Positions 51,696-59,988 are shown, counted from the first letter of the stretch. The stretch: 64,000 nucleotides of DNA from CAIKMD01 sp035552195 (GCA_035552195.1 DASZLU010000122.1:8155-72154); one strand, 5' to 3'. Numbers and translations are program-made. The notes: a model not told the origin generated them from the sequence alone.

Positions 51696-51872
51696 ATAAG
51701 ATCGCCGGAATCGATCCGACGCAATTGTGATTACCCCTGCGTTAACCTCGCGATCCTCGCGACGACCCCGAGCCCCATTGGCATGGGTCAAGGAGGCCCG
51801 CCGGTAGCGACGATCGAGGACTGATTAACGCTCCGGCAACCTTCCCGGGTGCATCCTGTCCCCGGAGCAGTC

Positions 51873-52763
51873 ATGACTTCCAGTACCGTCACATCCGGCA
51901 CGAATGCGTTGTCCGTCCTGCAGAAGATCTCGCAGCAGACGGCGCAGCTGACGCAGCAGGAGCAGCTCCAAGATATCGAGCAGGATCTGCAGAATCAGCT
52001 CAATCGCCAACTCGCGGCGATTACGCCGCCGGTCGACCAAGTGTCGATCGACGCGTCGCAGAACCGCATCAACGCACTTCAGGCGCAACAGAAGACGATC
52101 AGCGGCCTCGAGACGACGTTCGGTACGAACGGCAATCTCGTGTCCGACATGACGAGCCAGCTCAACCTGATGACGCAGGCCATCACCAACGGCGACAGCA
52201 TGGGGTTCGACAACGCGCTCAGCGCGTTGAATACCGACTTCACCGATCTGACGCCGCCGGCGTGGAATGCCATCTTCCAGAGCGACGGCATCGCACAGCT
52301 CAAAAACGCCGGCATCACCATACAGTCGAGCGCAAGCTACGATCTTTCGACGGCCGGCGGCCAAGCCGCGGCGACCGCCGATGTGACCGCGCTTCAGAAC
52401 ACACTGCAGAACATCCTCAAGGTCAACGGCGGCAATCAGACTGTCGCCGCGAGCCAGCTCACCGCCCTCAACGGCCAGATCGGCGCGCTGCAGAGCGTGC
52501 AACTCCAGCAGCAGATGGATTCGGCTTCGATCGTCGCGCAGCAGCAGCAGACGCTACAGACCAACATGCAGAACCAGCTCCATTTGATCCAGCTCGCCAT
52601 GGGCAATGCGAGTTCGCTCGCCGCCGCGGTAAGCTCGGCGCTCAACCCGCCGCAGCCCACCACGTCGGTCTTCGGCGCGCTCGAGAATTCAATCGGCGAG
52701 AGCGCCTCGACCGCCGAAACTCAGCTCGGCAACAACCCGGCCATCCTCTCCCTTTTCGCCTAG
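51873..52763 (+). CDS. Unknown Gln/Asn-rich protein, export-substrate-like
   Basis: A 296-residue protein of unknown family. It has no signal peptide. The first 100 residues are helical and Gln-rich (LQKISQQTAQLTQQEQLQDI), the middle is rich in Thr/Ser/Asn (VSDMTSQLNLMTQAITNGD), and the C-terminal part has a second Gln-rich helix (VQLQQQMDSASIVAQQQQTL). Cys and Lys are nearly absent, as in axial flagellar proteins such as FlgL and flagellin. Place between the pse genes and the glycosyltransferases suggests a flagellar export substrate or accessory protein. The start has GGAG six bases upstream. Confidence 0.7.
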   Translation: MTSSTVTSGTNALSVLQKISQQTAQLTQQEQLQDIEQDLQNQLNRQLAAITPPVDQVSIDASQNRINALQAQQKTISGLETTFGTNGNLVSDMTSQLNLMTQAITNGDSMGFDNALSALNTDFTDLTPPAWNAIFQSDGIAQLKNAGITIQSSASYDLSTAGGQAAATADVTALQNTLQNILKVNGGNQTVAASQLTALNGQIGALQSVQLQQQMDSASIVAQQQQTLQTNMQNQLHLIQLAMGNASSLAAAVSSALNPPQPTTSVFGALENSIGESASTAETQLGNNPAILSLFA

Positions 52764-52865
52764 CGATTACGCCGGTCGGGCAAATCCGATCGGACGCCGT
52801 GCGCGCGCCGCGAACCCCTTTTCTATTGGCTGCGGCTGACCGGCTCAGCCGTGCGCGGAAAGCAA

Positions 52866-52889
52866 ATCGGGCGCCCGCGGGCGCCCGAT
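52866..52889 (-). terminator. Terminator of the Maf operon
   Basis: ATCGGGCGCC, CGCG, GGCGCCCGAT: a perfect ten-base stem. On the minus strand it is followed by TTTGCTTTCC, as expected for a rho-independent stop after the gene ending at 52918. Another small hairpin (52833-52851, CGGCTGA/TCAGCCG) faces the other way. Confidence 0.65.
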
Positions 52890-52917
52890 GCAATTTCGGA
52901 GATAGCGTATGCGCCGC

Positions 52918-54888
52918 TTAGGCGATGCGCCGTTGGTTCACGGGAGCGGCTTGGAGGGCTGGTTCTGCGACAGCGACAAGGCGCGCGAAGAGCGTCGCCG
53001 TGCCATCTTTCATTTCCCGAACCGTCGCCCGGAATTCTTTGATAAACAAGGAAAATAATTCCTTCCGAACGGCCATGTCGTCGACCCGGAAGCCGAAGAA
53101 CATCGCGATCCGCGGCAACGCCGTCAGCGTGCCGGAGATGATCGATTCGGTGTGACCGTAGCGAGTCCCGGCCTTGTCCATGAAAGCGCGAATGGCACGA
53201 TAGACCGAGGCGAAATCGGGCTCGCTGTCGCCGTATTTGGCGAGCAGATCGTCGAGCGCGCGGAACATGCGGTCCGCGTCCTTCCCTGCCGCGGCGAGAT
53301 CCGTCTCGGTGAAAATGACCGACGGCTCGATCAGGTCGAGGGCGCGCTTCAGCGCGGCGGTCACACCGGCATGGTCGAGCGCGTCGGCGCCGGGCTCGAT
53401 CGCCTCGGGTACCCGCGGCACGGCGCCGGGGATGAAGGCGCCGTCGCTGGCGTTGAGTGCGTTGAGGCAGCGGAGCTGGATGACTTCGGCCAGCATCAGC
53501 CGGCACGAATCATAGACCCAGTTCGTACGTGCCACGCCGCCGAAATTCCCTTCGACCTCGACCGGATAGCGCTCGTTGGTGTCGCCTTCCTTCTGGAAGG
53601 TGCCGATATCGCGATAGACCGTGTCCTTCGCGTGATCGTCGCTGCCTGGGCGGATGCCGCAATCGGCGCCGAACAGCGCCATGTCGGTGAAGCCGAGGAA
53701 CGCTGCCATCGACAGCGCCATGTTGACGCAAGTCGGCGTCGCGCCGGCGATCGGCATATGCTTGTCGCCGAGGATCTGAGTCGAGCTGACGGAATCGCGG
53801 AAGAAGTAGATCGCGTCGCGGAACATTGGCGGGATGCGCGGATCGACCGTCGCCGAAGCGACCAGCGTGATCTGCGAGAGATCGCCGTATTTGGTCGCCT
53901 CGCCGAGCGCGGCGACCGTCGCGGGCACGTTCTCGAGCTCGCAATGGAAGTCCGGCACGATGCCGTTGCGCAGCAGCGGCCGCAGCGCGGTGCCAGCGGA
54001 GAACAGCACCACGCGATCGCGAATCTCTTTGAGCCGCGGCAGACATTCGTCGAGCGAGGGCCCCGCCCCTACGATGACCGCGAGCTCGGGCCGATGCAGC
54101 CGCGGCCGGCCTTCGATCAGCCAGAACGGCTTCGCGGCGAAATTTGTCACCGCATTGGTCATCATCACCAATTCGTCTTCATAGAAGCCGCGATTGATGA
54201 AGGCGAATTCGACCGCTTCGTAGAGCCGGTTACGCGCTTCGGCGAAGGCCCAGAGCGGGTAATGCGTGAACACGTAGCTGCCGTCGACATAGGGGATGCC
54301 CTGGTCGTTCATGTAGCGAACGACGCCGGACACCATCTTGCCGGGATCGAGCTCGGTGACGATCTGGACGCCGCCGCCCCGCTTCTCGAAATGCGCGAAT
54401 AGCGCCGGCCAATCGACGGTGTGAAAGGAATGAGCGATGAAATCGGCGATCGGCTCGACAACGATGAGCCAGCGCGCCTTGGTCTGCTGAGCCAGTTGTT
54501 CGATATGATGCCCGAGGCCGAGACCGAAAACGACGAGGTAATGCGGGCTATCCTCGCTGACCTGACGGCGGATCTCGTCGACACCACGCTCGATCAGGAA
54601 TGCGCCGAGCGCGTCATGCAGCTTGACGCAAACCGGGCTGACAAGGCCGGCATTGTTCGGCTCTTCCATGAACAGACGTAGCGGCTGCTTCATGAAGGCG
54701 TCGACCTGGCCGGCGGCAAAACTGTGCGCATCGGCGTTATAGAGCCGCGAATCATTGACCATCGCGTCGACGACGATGCCGTTCTCCTCGATCAGCGACG
54801 ACGAGACGGCACCAGGCCGGTCGAGGGTCTCGATGATTTTGGGAAAGCGCTTCGCAAAGGCCGCGCGCGATGCGGCGAAATTGATCAT
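52918..54888 (-). CDS. Maf-type (DUF115) motility accessory factor, flagellin glycosyltransferase
   Basis: A 656-residue protein. The central DUF115 domain has VVFGLGLGHHIEQLAQQTKARWLIVVEPIADF, then the hallmark VIVGAGPSLDECLPRL and LFSAGTALRPLLRNGIVPDFHCELENV, and the GFTDMALFGADCGI block. Maf proteins transfer pseudaminic or related acids to flagellin Ser/Thr. The start ATG 54888 overlaps the stop of the gene upstream by four bases (ATGA), so the two are translated together. It is the last gene of the flagellin-flbT-flaF run. Confidence 0.85.
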   Translation of the reverse strand: MINFAASRAAFAKRFPKIIETLDRPGAVSSSLIEENGIVVDAMVNDSRLYNADAHSFAAGQVDAFMKQPLRLFMEEPNNAGLVSPVCVKLHDALGAFLIERGVDEIRRQVSEDSPHYLVVFGLGLGHHIEQLAQQTKARWLIVVEPIADFIAHSFHTVDWPALFAHFEKRGGGVQIVTELDPGKMVSGVVRYMNDQGIPYVDGSYVFTHYPLWAFAEARNRLYEAVEFAFINRGFYEDELVMMTNAVTNFAAKPFWLIEGRPRLHRPELAVIVGAGPSLDECLPRLKEIRDRVVLFSAGTALRPLLRNGIVPDFHCELENVPATVAALGEATKYGDLSQITLVASATVDPRIPPMFRDAIYFFRDSVSSTQILGDKHMPIAGATPTCVNMALSMAAFLGFTDMALFGADCGIRPGSDDHAKDTVYRDIGTFQKEGDTNERYPVEVEGNFGGVARTNWVYDSCRLMLAEVIQLRCLNALNASDGAFIPGAVPRVPEAIEPGADALDHAGVTAALKRALDLIEPSVIFTETDLAAAGKDADRMFRALDDLLAKYGDSEPDFASVYRAIRAFMDKAGTRYGHTESIISGTLTALPRIAMFFGFRVDDMAVRKELFSLFIKEFRATVREMKDGTATLFARLVAVAEPALQAAPVNQRRIA

Positions 54889-56687
54889 GCGGCGTTCTCG
54901 CGACGATTGAGGGATTGACCGAGTTCTTCGATCATGTGCGCCAGCTTCGCCACCCCGCGCTCGAGCGGCGGCAGGATCCGCGCCTGCGGCGACGCCGCGA
55001 GCGACATGGCGAGCGAGCAATATTGCGCGCCGTCGACGGCGACGAAGCGCTTGGCCAGACCGCGGCCGGCCATGAACGAGCCGAAAGCTTCGCCCGACAT
55101 CGCGATCGCCGGAACGTTACGCGCGAGCGCTTCGGCCGCGACACGCGGCGACGCCGCATGATACGGAAGCAGTGCGATATCGACGGCGTCGTAGAATTCA
55201 CTGACCCGTTCGGCCTGGCGCAAATCGATCCGGCCGGCGAGGTTTTCGCCGAAAGCGGCGACGAGACGGGCGATATTGGCGGGACTTTCCATGTCCCGGC
55301 CGCGCAGCACGAGTTTCGCCTCGGGCACCAGCGCGAGCACCGCCGACCATAGCGCCACTGTGCGCGCATCGAGCTGCGCCAGCGTCACATCGGCGCCGAA
55401 GGCAACCGGCCCCTCGCCTTTCGCCGCGGATTTCGCGACGTCGTCGAGGATCGGATAATCGCTTGCCGCCAGACGCACATCGTAGAGCGGCGCCAGGGTC
55501 GCCGAAGGATTGCCAAGCCAGGAAACGCGCAAGCCGCTGTCGAAACGCGTCAGCGCTTGAAGTTGCGACGACGACGCGAAGCCGCCGGCATCGACCAACA
55601 CGTCAACACCGTCGCCGGACAAGGTCCGCGCCAGGGTCGCGGGGTCGAGCGCGCTGATGTCGCGCCATTTGCTGAAAGCGCCTGTCAGCTGGGCATTTTG
55701 CTCGGCCGTTTGAATGCCGCGGCCGAAGCCGAGCACGCTGACGCGGTCGCGGTCATGCGCTTGAGCGACGGCGGCGACCGCCACCGCATCATTGGGATCG
55801 ATGAAAGCAGAGACGAGGTAGCCGATCACCAACTTCTTGCCGGCGCTGTGCTTACGCGCCGATTTCGCCGTCAGTGCGAAACGGCGGAGCCATTCGCGCG
55901 ACAAACGACCGACCTCGCGATTGTCGACACCGAGGAACGGCGCATCGGCAATGCGCGCCGCCGCGAAGGCAGTATTGCCCGGTGCCGCGTTCGTCGCGTT
56001 TTCGTGCCAATACGACGCTTCTTTACGCTCGCCGACAGCCGTCAAGGCGCGTGCATAGAGGCTGGCGATTTCGGGGACGGGGCCGGGTATGCGATCGGCC
56101 AACGGCCGCAAAGTCTCGACGGCAGCGCCGGCCATGCCGACACGCATCAAACACTCCGCGTGGAAAACTCGCCCCTCGCCGTGCTCCGGATCGATCGCCA
56201 CATGCTGGCGGGCGAATTCGATCGCTTGCGTCAGCTTGCCTTGCTGCATCGCCTCGCGCGCCTTGCCGAGCAGCGGCCGTTCGATGATCGACAGGAAGGC
56301 GCGATCAAAACCGGGAAACGCCGTCGGTACCAGGGTCGCAAACGCAGGGTCATTGCCCAGCGCGGTGGCCAATTTGGCGGTGAAAAGGCTCTCTTCGAGC
56401 TGTCCGAGCTGAGCCTGCAGCGAGGCGAGCGTCTCGGCGACGCCGCCGTTATCCGGCGCGTCGTTATGCAGTTCAGTGAGCAGGGTCAGCGCCCAATCGA
56501 AGCGCTGGATGTGCCACGCGGTCATGGCGAGGACGAAACGCGCGGCAAGGCTTGGCTGCGCGACAGAAACCAGCGGCGTCAGCAACTCGAGCGCTTTGGC
56601 CGCGTCATCGTGGTTGAGATGGTCGACGATGGCGCGCAGCCGGTCGTCGGGCGACGCCACGCCGTCCGGTTGCAACACCAGATTCAT
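54885..56687 (-). CDS. TPR and SPINDLY-type glycosyltransferase, FlmG-like
   Basis: A 600-residue protein. The first half has TPR-like helices (ALTLLTELHNDAPDNGGVAETLASLQAQLGQLEES, LTQAIEFARQHVAIDPEHGEGRVFHAECLMRVG). The second half is a SPINDLY/O-GlcNAc transferase type domain (KKLVIGYLVSAFIDPNDAV, VDVLVDAGG, and VDIALLPYHAASPRVAAEALARNVPAIAMSG). This architecture matches FlmG, the flagellin glycosyltransferase of Caulobacter, which recognises flagellin through its TPR part. It lies 12 bases after flaF. The presence of both this and a Maf gene is unusual (see findings). Confidence 0.78.
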   Translation of the reverse strand: MNLVLQPDGVASPDDRLRAIVDHLNHDDAAKALELLTPLVSVAQPSLAARFVLAMTAWHIQRFDWALTLLTELHNDAPDNGGVAETLASLQAQLGQLEESLFTAKLATALGNDPAFATLVPTAFPGFDRAFLSIIERPLLGKAREAMQQGKLTQAIEFARQHVAIDPEHGEGRVFHAECLMRVGMAGAAVETLRPLADRIPGPVPEIASLYARALTAVGERKEASYWHENATNAAPGNTAFAAARIADAPFLGVDNREVGRLSREWLRRFALTAKSARKHSAGKKLVIGYLVSAFIDPNDAVAVAAVAQAHDRDRVSVLGFGRGIQTAEQNAQLTGAFSKWRDISALDPATLARTLSGDGVDVLVDAGGFASSSQLQALTRFDSGLRVSWLGNPSATLAPLYDVRLAASDYPILDDVAKSAAKGEGPVAFGADVTLAQLDARTVALWSAVLALVPEAKLVLRGRDMESPANIARLVAAFGENLAGRIDLRQAERVSEFYDAVDIALLPYHAASPRVAAEALARNVPAIAMSGEAFGSFMAGRGLAKRFVAVDGAQYCSLAMSLAASPQARILPPLERGVAKLAHMIEELGQSLNRRENAA

Positions 56688-56699
56688 GATGCGCCCGAC

Positions 56700-57131
56700 C
56701 TAAATGGAGGACGCGAGTTGTCGATCGCCCGACGGCGCAGGCGCGGCCGGAGATTGCTGCTGATTGGCGCGTGCGCTGGCACGTTGCCCTTCGAGCAGAC
56801 CTTCGCTGATCTGACGATTGATGTTCACGAGGGCGTCGATCTTTTTGTCGTCGCGCGTCACGATAAGTTCGGCGGTCGCGCGATCGACGAAATTCGAAAG
56901 CCCGAGAAGGTTGCGGCGGATCGGCAACGGCACTTGGCAGTCGGCTTCGCTGAGGCTCGCCTGGAAGATCGTCCACAGCCGCCAGTTCTTGCGCAGCGCG
57001 GCGCGGAAATCCTCGGCCGGACCGTCCTTGGTCTGATGAAGCTGACGCGCGGCTTCGAGCAGGGCCCAAGCCTCCGTGCGGGCGGGATTGCCCGGCTCAG
57101 GGGTCCTTGGATATGCCTTCGCTAGCGTCAT
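56700..57131 (-). CDS. flaF: Flagellar biosynthesis regulator FlaF
   Basis: A 143-residue protein. The FlaF signature is seen in EAWALLEAARQLHQTKDG, FRAALRKNWRLWTIFQASLSEADCQVPLPIRRNLLGLSNFVDRATAELI, and INRQISEGLL. In Caulobacter FlaF supports flagellin translation and opposes FlbT. The start at 57131 lies inside flbT, so the two overlap by 35 bases. The C-terminal tail is Gln/Pro/Ala-rich. Confidence 0.9.
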   Translation of the reverse strand: MTLAKAYPRTPEPGNPARTEAWALLEAARQLHQTKDGPAEDFRAALRKNWRLWTIFQASLSEADCQVPLPIRRNLLGLSNFVDRATAELIVTRDDKKIDALVNINRQISEGLLEGQRASARANQQQSPAAPAPSGDRQLASSI

Positions 57132-57507
57132 TCAATATCTCCTGTTCACGCACGATCAGCTGTTTGGCTGATTTAAGGGCTCGATAGTGCTCCCCACCCT
57201 CGACGAACTCGCGGATTTCCTGCACGAGGTTAACCGTGCTTGGAGCTGCTTCGCCGAACTCTGTGAGAAAGCGGTAAATGATCGGTAAAAATAGGTCGTC
57301 CTTGCCGGGGAACAGGTATTCGCACTGGATGGCGAAGTAGATCCTGCGTGCCGGCGTGGACGCCTGTGCTTCGGTGATGATGTCTTTTTCGCGAAGAAGA
57401 GCGGCGTTGTTGTGGATGAGAATCTTGGCCAGTTGGCCGGAGTTCTCGATCACGACGCCGTTGACGATGAGCCGTTCGCGCGGCTTGAGATTGATGGTGA
57501 GCGGCAT
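57097..57507 (-). CDS. flbT: Flagellin mRNA regulator FlbT
   Basis: A 136-residue protein with the FlbT pattern: INLKPRERLIVNGVVIENSGQLAKILIHNNAALLREKDIITEAQASTPARRIYFAIQCEYL, and TVNLVQEIREFVEGGEHYRALKSAKQLIVREQEIL. FlbT in Caulobacter binds the 5' leader of flagellin mRNA and promotes its decay when the hook is not finished. Here it lies directly after the flagellin genes and overlaps flaF. Both flagellin leaders have a matching hairpin (see findings). Confidence 0.92.
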   Translation of the reverse strand: MPLTINLKPRERLIVNGVVIENSGQLAKILIHNNAALLREKDIITEAQASTPARRIYFAIQCEYLFPGKDDLFLPIIYRFLTEFGEAAPSTVNLVQEIREFVEGGEHYRALKSAKQLIVREQEILNDASEGISKDP

Positions 57508-57572
57508 TCTACTGCTCTCGGAGTGAACCTGGGATTGGTTCTACCCCTATCACGCTTACCAAAGCCTTAATG

Positions 57573-57599
57573 CAAAACGGGCGGCCGAAGCCGCCCGTT
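57573..57599 (-). terminator. Terminator of the promoter-proximal flagellin unit
   Basis: On the minus strand: AACGGGCGGC, loop TTCG, GCCGCCCGTT followed by TTGC. A stable tetraloop stem 20 bases after the first flagellin stop (57620); some readthrough to flbT-flaF is likely because they have no strong promoter of their own that I can see. Confidence 0.82.
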
Positions 57600-57619
57600 C
57601 CGTATCGATATGCGTGCTA

Positions 57620-58486
57620 TTAATGGAACAGACGCAACACAGCCTGCTCGGACGAAGTCGCGATCGACAGCGACTGCAACGCGAGCGACTGGCGGGTCTG
57701 CAACGTGACCAGGTTGGTCGATTCCTGGTTGACGTCGGCCACAGTCAAATCACTGGCACCGGTGGTGAGGGTGGTCATGTAAGCCTGCGTAAAGCTCATA
57801 CGGGTCTGCAGGAAGTTGACGTTCGTGCCGAGGCTCTGGGCCGCAGCTTGCGCCTTGAACACCGCCGACTGGAGGGCGTTATAGACGTTGGTGAACATCG
57901 ATATCTTGTTGCTCACCGCCGAGAACTTCAGCGTGATCAACTTGGTCGCGGCGACCGAGCCCTTGCCAACGGCCTTGCCGCCGGTGACCAGCTTCGAGAA
58001 CATCAGGTTCTGACCGCCGATCTTGAGGGTCGAGGTCGAGGTGATGCTGAACTGCAGGGTCAGGTTCGACGCGGTCGAGTTGATCAGGTTGAGGCCCTGA
58101 TAGCTCGAGTCGTTCAGCAGGGTCGTGAGCTGCTGGCCCAGGGTGTTGAACTGGGTCGCGGCCGAAGAGCGCTGCGACGCGGTCTGCGTCGAGGCGCCGT
58201 TCACGAGACCTTCCATCTGCTGAAGGATCGAGATGACGCCCGAAATGCCGTTGGTCGCGGCGGTCAGGGACTGAATGCCCTGCTCGATGTTGCTCTTGCG
58301 CGTCGAGAGATCGTTGGCGCGCTGGGTCAGCGACTGAGACTGAAAGTACTTGACCGCATCGTCGGTCGCGGACGCGACGGCGAGACCGGTCGAGAGGTGG
58401 TTCTGGGTGATACCGAGTTGGTTATTGATGTTCTGCAACGCCAGCAAGTTTTGCTGCGTGGCAGACCCAAGGACGATATTCGACAT
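57620..58486 (-). CDS. fliC: Flagellin, copy closer to flbT
   Basis: A 288-residue flagellin. The D0/D1 N-terminus is MSNIVLGSATQQNLLALQNI with HLSTGLAVASATDDAVKYFQ, and the C-terminus ends with TRQSLALQSLSIATSSEQAVLRLFH. The middle is short, so no D2/D3. It is about 90 percent identical by eye to the next copy. The start ATG 58486 follows an AGAAGGA site; the longer upstream frame runs through the sigma-54 promoter and hairpin leader. Ser/Thr-rich surface segments are candidates for glycosylation. Confidence 0.95.
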   Translation of the reverse strand: MSNIVLGSATQQNLLALQNINNQLGITQNHLSTGLAVASATDDAVKYFQSQSLTQRANDLSTRKSNIEQGIQSLTAATNGISGVISILQQMEGLVNGASTQTASQRSSAATQFNTLGQQLTTLLNDSSYQGLNLINSTASNLTLQFSITSTSTLKIGGQNLMFSKLVTGGKAVGKGSVAATKLITLKFSAVSNKISMFTNVYNALQSAVFKAQAAAQSLGTNVNFLQTRMSFTQAYMTTLTTGASDLTVADVNQESTNLVTLQTRQSLALQSLSIATSSEQAVLRLFH

Positions 58487-58513
58487 GTGGCCTAATCCTT
58501 CTAGAGTTTGAGT

Positions 58514-58532
58514 AGAGCCGCTTCGCAGCTCT
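58514..58532 (-). promoter_or_regulatory. 5'-leader hairpin of first flagellin mRNA
   Basis: In the mRNA sense: AGAGCTGC, loop GAA, GCGGCTCT, with one G-U pair. It begins three bases after the predicted transcription start. The other flagellin leader has the same GAA-loop hairpin with a different stem sequence. Confidence 0.65.
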
Positions 58533-58544
58533 GCCCGTCTCTTT

Positions 58545-58560
58545 GGCAAGGATCGTGCCG
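58545..58560 (-). promoter_or_regulatory. Sigma-54 promoter of first flagellin
   Basis: In the minus sense: CGGCACG, ATCC, TTGCC. The -24 GG and -12 GC spacing is exact. Start of transcription near 58535, 49 bases before the ATG at 58486. Confidence 0.72.
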
Positions 58561-58701
58561 TTGTCGGCGCTTAACCGCCGTTTACCACACTGTCTAAACT
58601 GATGCCTTTTAAAACTTTAAGCGAACGTTACTCGGATTTTTTTCGCTTACGCGAGGCATCACCAAAGCCCAATCGGCAAAAAGGAATTGGGCGGCATAAA
58701 G

Positions 58702-58728
58702 AAAAACGGGCGGCCCGAGGACCGCCCG
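58702..58728 (-). terminator. Terminator of second flagellin
   Basis: On the minus strand: CGGGCGGTC, CTCG, GGCCGCCCG followed by TTTTTCTTT. A strong rho-independent signal about 23 bases after the flagellin stop at 58751. Confidence 0.85.
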
Positions 58729-58750
58729 CGTATCAGGTACGTATGGTCGT

Positions 58751-59617
58751 TTAGTGGAACAGCTTGAGAACCGCCTGTTCGGACGACGTCGCAATCGACA
58801 ACGATTGCAACGCGAGCTGCTGGCGGGTCTGCAAGGTGACCAGGTTGGTCGATTCCTGGTTCACATCGGCCACGGTCAGGTCGGACGCGCCGCCCTGGAG
58901 AGTGGTGATGTACTGCTGCGTGAACGACATGCGCGTCTGCAGGAAGTTGACGTTGGTGCCGAGGCTTTGGGCCGCAGCCTGAGCTTTGAACACCGCCGAT
59001 TGCAGGGCGTTGTAAACGTTGGTGAACATCGAGATCTTGTTGCTCACCGCCGAGAACTTCAGCGTGATCAACTTCGTCGCGGCGACCGAGCCTTTGCCCT
59101 GTGCCTTACCACCGGTTACCAGCTTCGAGAACATGAGATTCTGGCCGCCGATCTTCAGCGTCGAGGTCGAGGTGATGCTGAATTGGAGGGTCAGGTTGGT
59201 GGTCGTCGAATTGACGAGGTTGAGGCCCTGGTAGCTGGCGTCGTTGAGCAGCGTGGTGAGCTGCTGGCCCAGGGTGTTGAACTGCGTCGCAGCCGAGGCA
59301 CGCTGGGTAGCGGTCTGGGTTGCGGCTCCGTTCACAAGCCCTTCCATTTGCTGCAGAATCGAGATGACGCTCGAAATGCCGTTGGTCGCGGTCGTGAGGG
59401 ATTGAATGCCCTGCTCGATCGCGTCCTTACGCGTGGAAAGGTCGTTGGCGCGGTTGCTGAGGGACTGCGCTTGAAAGTACTTCACGGCGTCGTCGGTCGC
59501 GGAAGCGACGGCGAGACCGGTCGACAGATGGCCCTGCGTGGTACCCAACTGGGTATTGATATTCTGCAACGCCAGCAAGTTTTGCTGAGTCGCAGTACCA
59601 AGGACGATTTGAGACAT
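58751..59617 (-). CDS. fliC: Flagellin, second copy
   Basis: A 288-residue flagellin, start ATG 59617 with AGAAGGAA upstream. It opens MSQIVLGTATQQNLLALQNI and ends EQAVLKLFH. Compared with the other copy, most changes lie in the first 140 and last 55 residues, while the stretch from about residue 140 to 235 is nearly identical. It is transcribed from its own weaker sigma-54-like promoter. Ser/Thr-rich outer segments again fit O-glycosylation. Confidence 0.95.
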   Translation of the reverse strand: MSQIVLGTATQQNLLALQNINTQLGTTQGHLSTGLAVASATDDAVKYFQAQSLSNRANDLSTRKDAIEQGIQSLTTATNGISSVISILQQMEGLVNGAATQTATQRASAATQFNTLGQQLTTLLNDASYQGLNLVNSTTTNLTLQFSITSTSTLKIGGQNLMFSKLVTGGKAQGKGSVAATKLITLKFSAVSNKISMFTNVYNALQSAVFKAQAAAQSLGTNVNFLQTRMSFTQQYITTLQGGASDLTVADVNQESTNLVTLQTRQQLALQSLSIATSSEQAVLKLFH

Positions 59618-59642
59618 GCCTATTTCCTTCTAGATTTGTGAA

Positions 59643-59659
59643 AGGCCGCTTCGCGACCC
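59643..59659 (-). promoter_or_regulatory. 5'-leader hairpin of second flagellin mRNA
   Basis: In the mRNA sense: GGGTCGC, loop GAA, GCGGCCT, with G-U wobbles. It lies 26 bases before the ATG, as in the other leader (28 bases), and at the predicted transcription start. Confidence 0.6.
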
Positions 59660-59667
59660 ACTCGTCC

Positions 59668-59682
59668 GCACCGAGACGACCA
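59668..59682 (-). promoter_or_regulatory. Possible sigma-54 promoter of second flagellin
   Basis: In the minus sense: TGGTCGTCTCGGTGC. Only the -24 TGG and the -12 TGC are kept, at the exact sigma-54 spacing. Position relative to the leader hairpin matches the stronger promoter of the other flagellin. Confidence 0.4.
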
Positions 59683-59786
59683 TCGCTCGGGACTTCGGAT
59701 GAGGCGGTTATCGATCAAATCGACTGATATTTGCTTAAAATGCCCGATAAATTGCGGACAACTTCGCTTCGCTTGCGCGCGTTCGT

Positions 59787-59914
59787 CGGCAAGTTCTGCC
59801 GGGAAAAATTTGCCGCGGCGGCAAAACTTGCCGAGTGGTCGCATCGCTCATCGCGGCCGGTGCATGACGTCCGCGAGGCAAAACTTGCCTGCCCGCTCTC
59901 GGCACGGTTTGCCG
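59787..59914. promoter_or_regulatory. Cluster of FlbD-like palindromes between flagellin and fliK
   Basis: CGGCA-AGTTC-TGCCG (59787-59801), CGGCA-AAACT-TGCCG (59819-59833), AGGCA-AAACT-TGCCT (59876-59890), CGGCA-CGGTT-TGCCG (59900-59914), plus a weaker GGGAAAAATTTGCCG near 59801-59815. They fill the 418-base gap (59618-60035) between the divergent flagellin and fliK genes, at 75-200 bases from the sigma-54 promoters on each side. I see no gene in this gap. Confidence 0.65.
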
Positions 59915-59988
59915 CTCGGACATCGCACGTGAATCGTCCTCGGATAAAAAAACGCGCTGTATCAGGCATTTGCCGATTGCGCACGGCG

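Noticed and set aside
58667..58692. Inverted repeat GCCCAAT...ATTGGGC next to the flagellin terminator
   Set aside because: It lies beyond the strong terminator at 58702-58728, with a 12-base loop; it may be chance or a secondary terminator, and I could not separate these.
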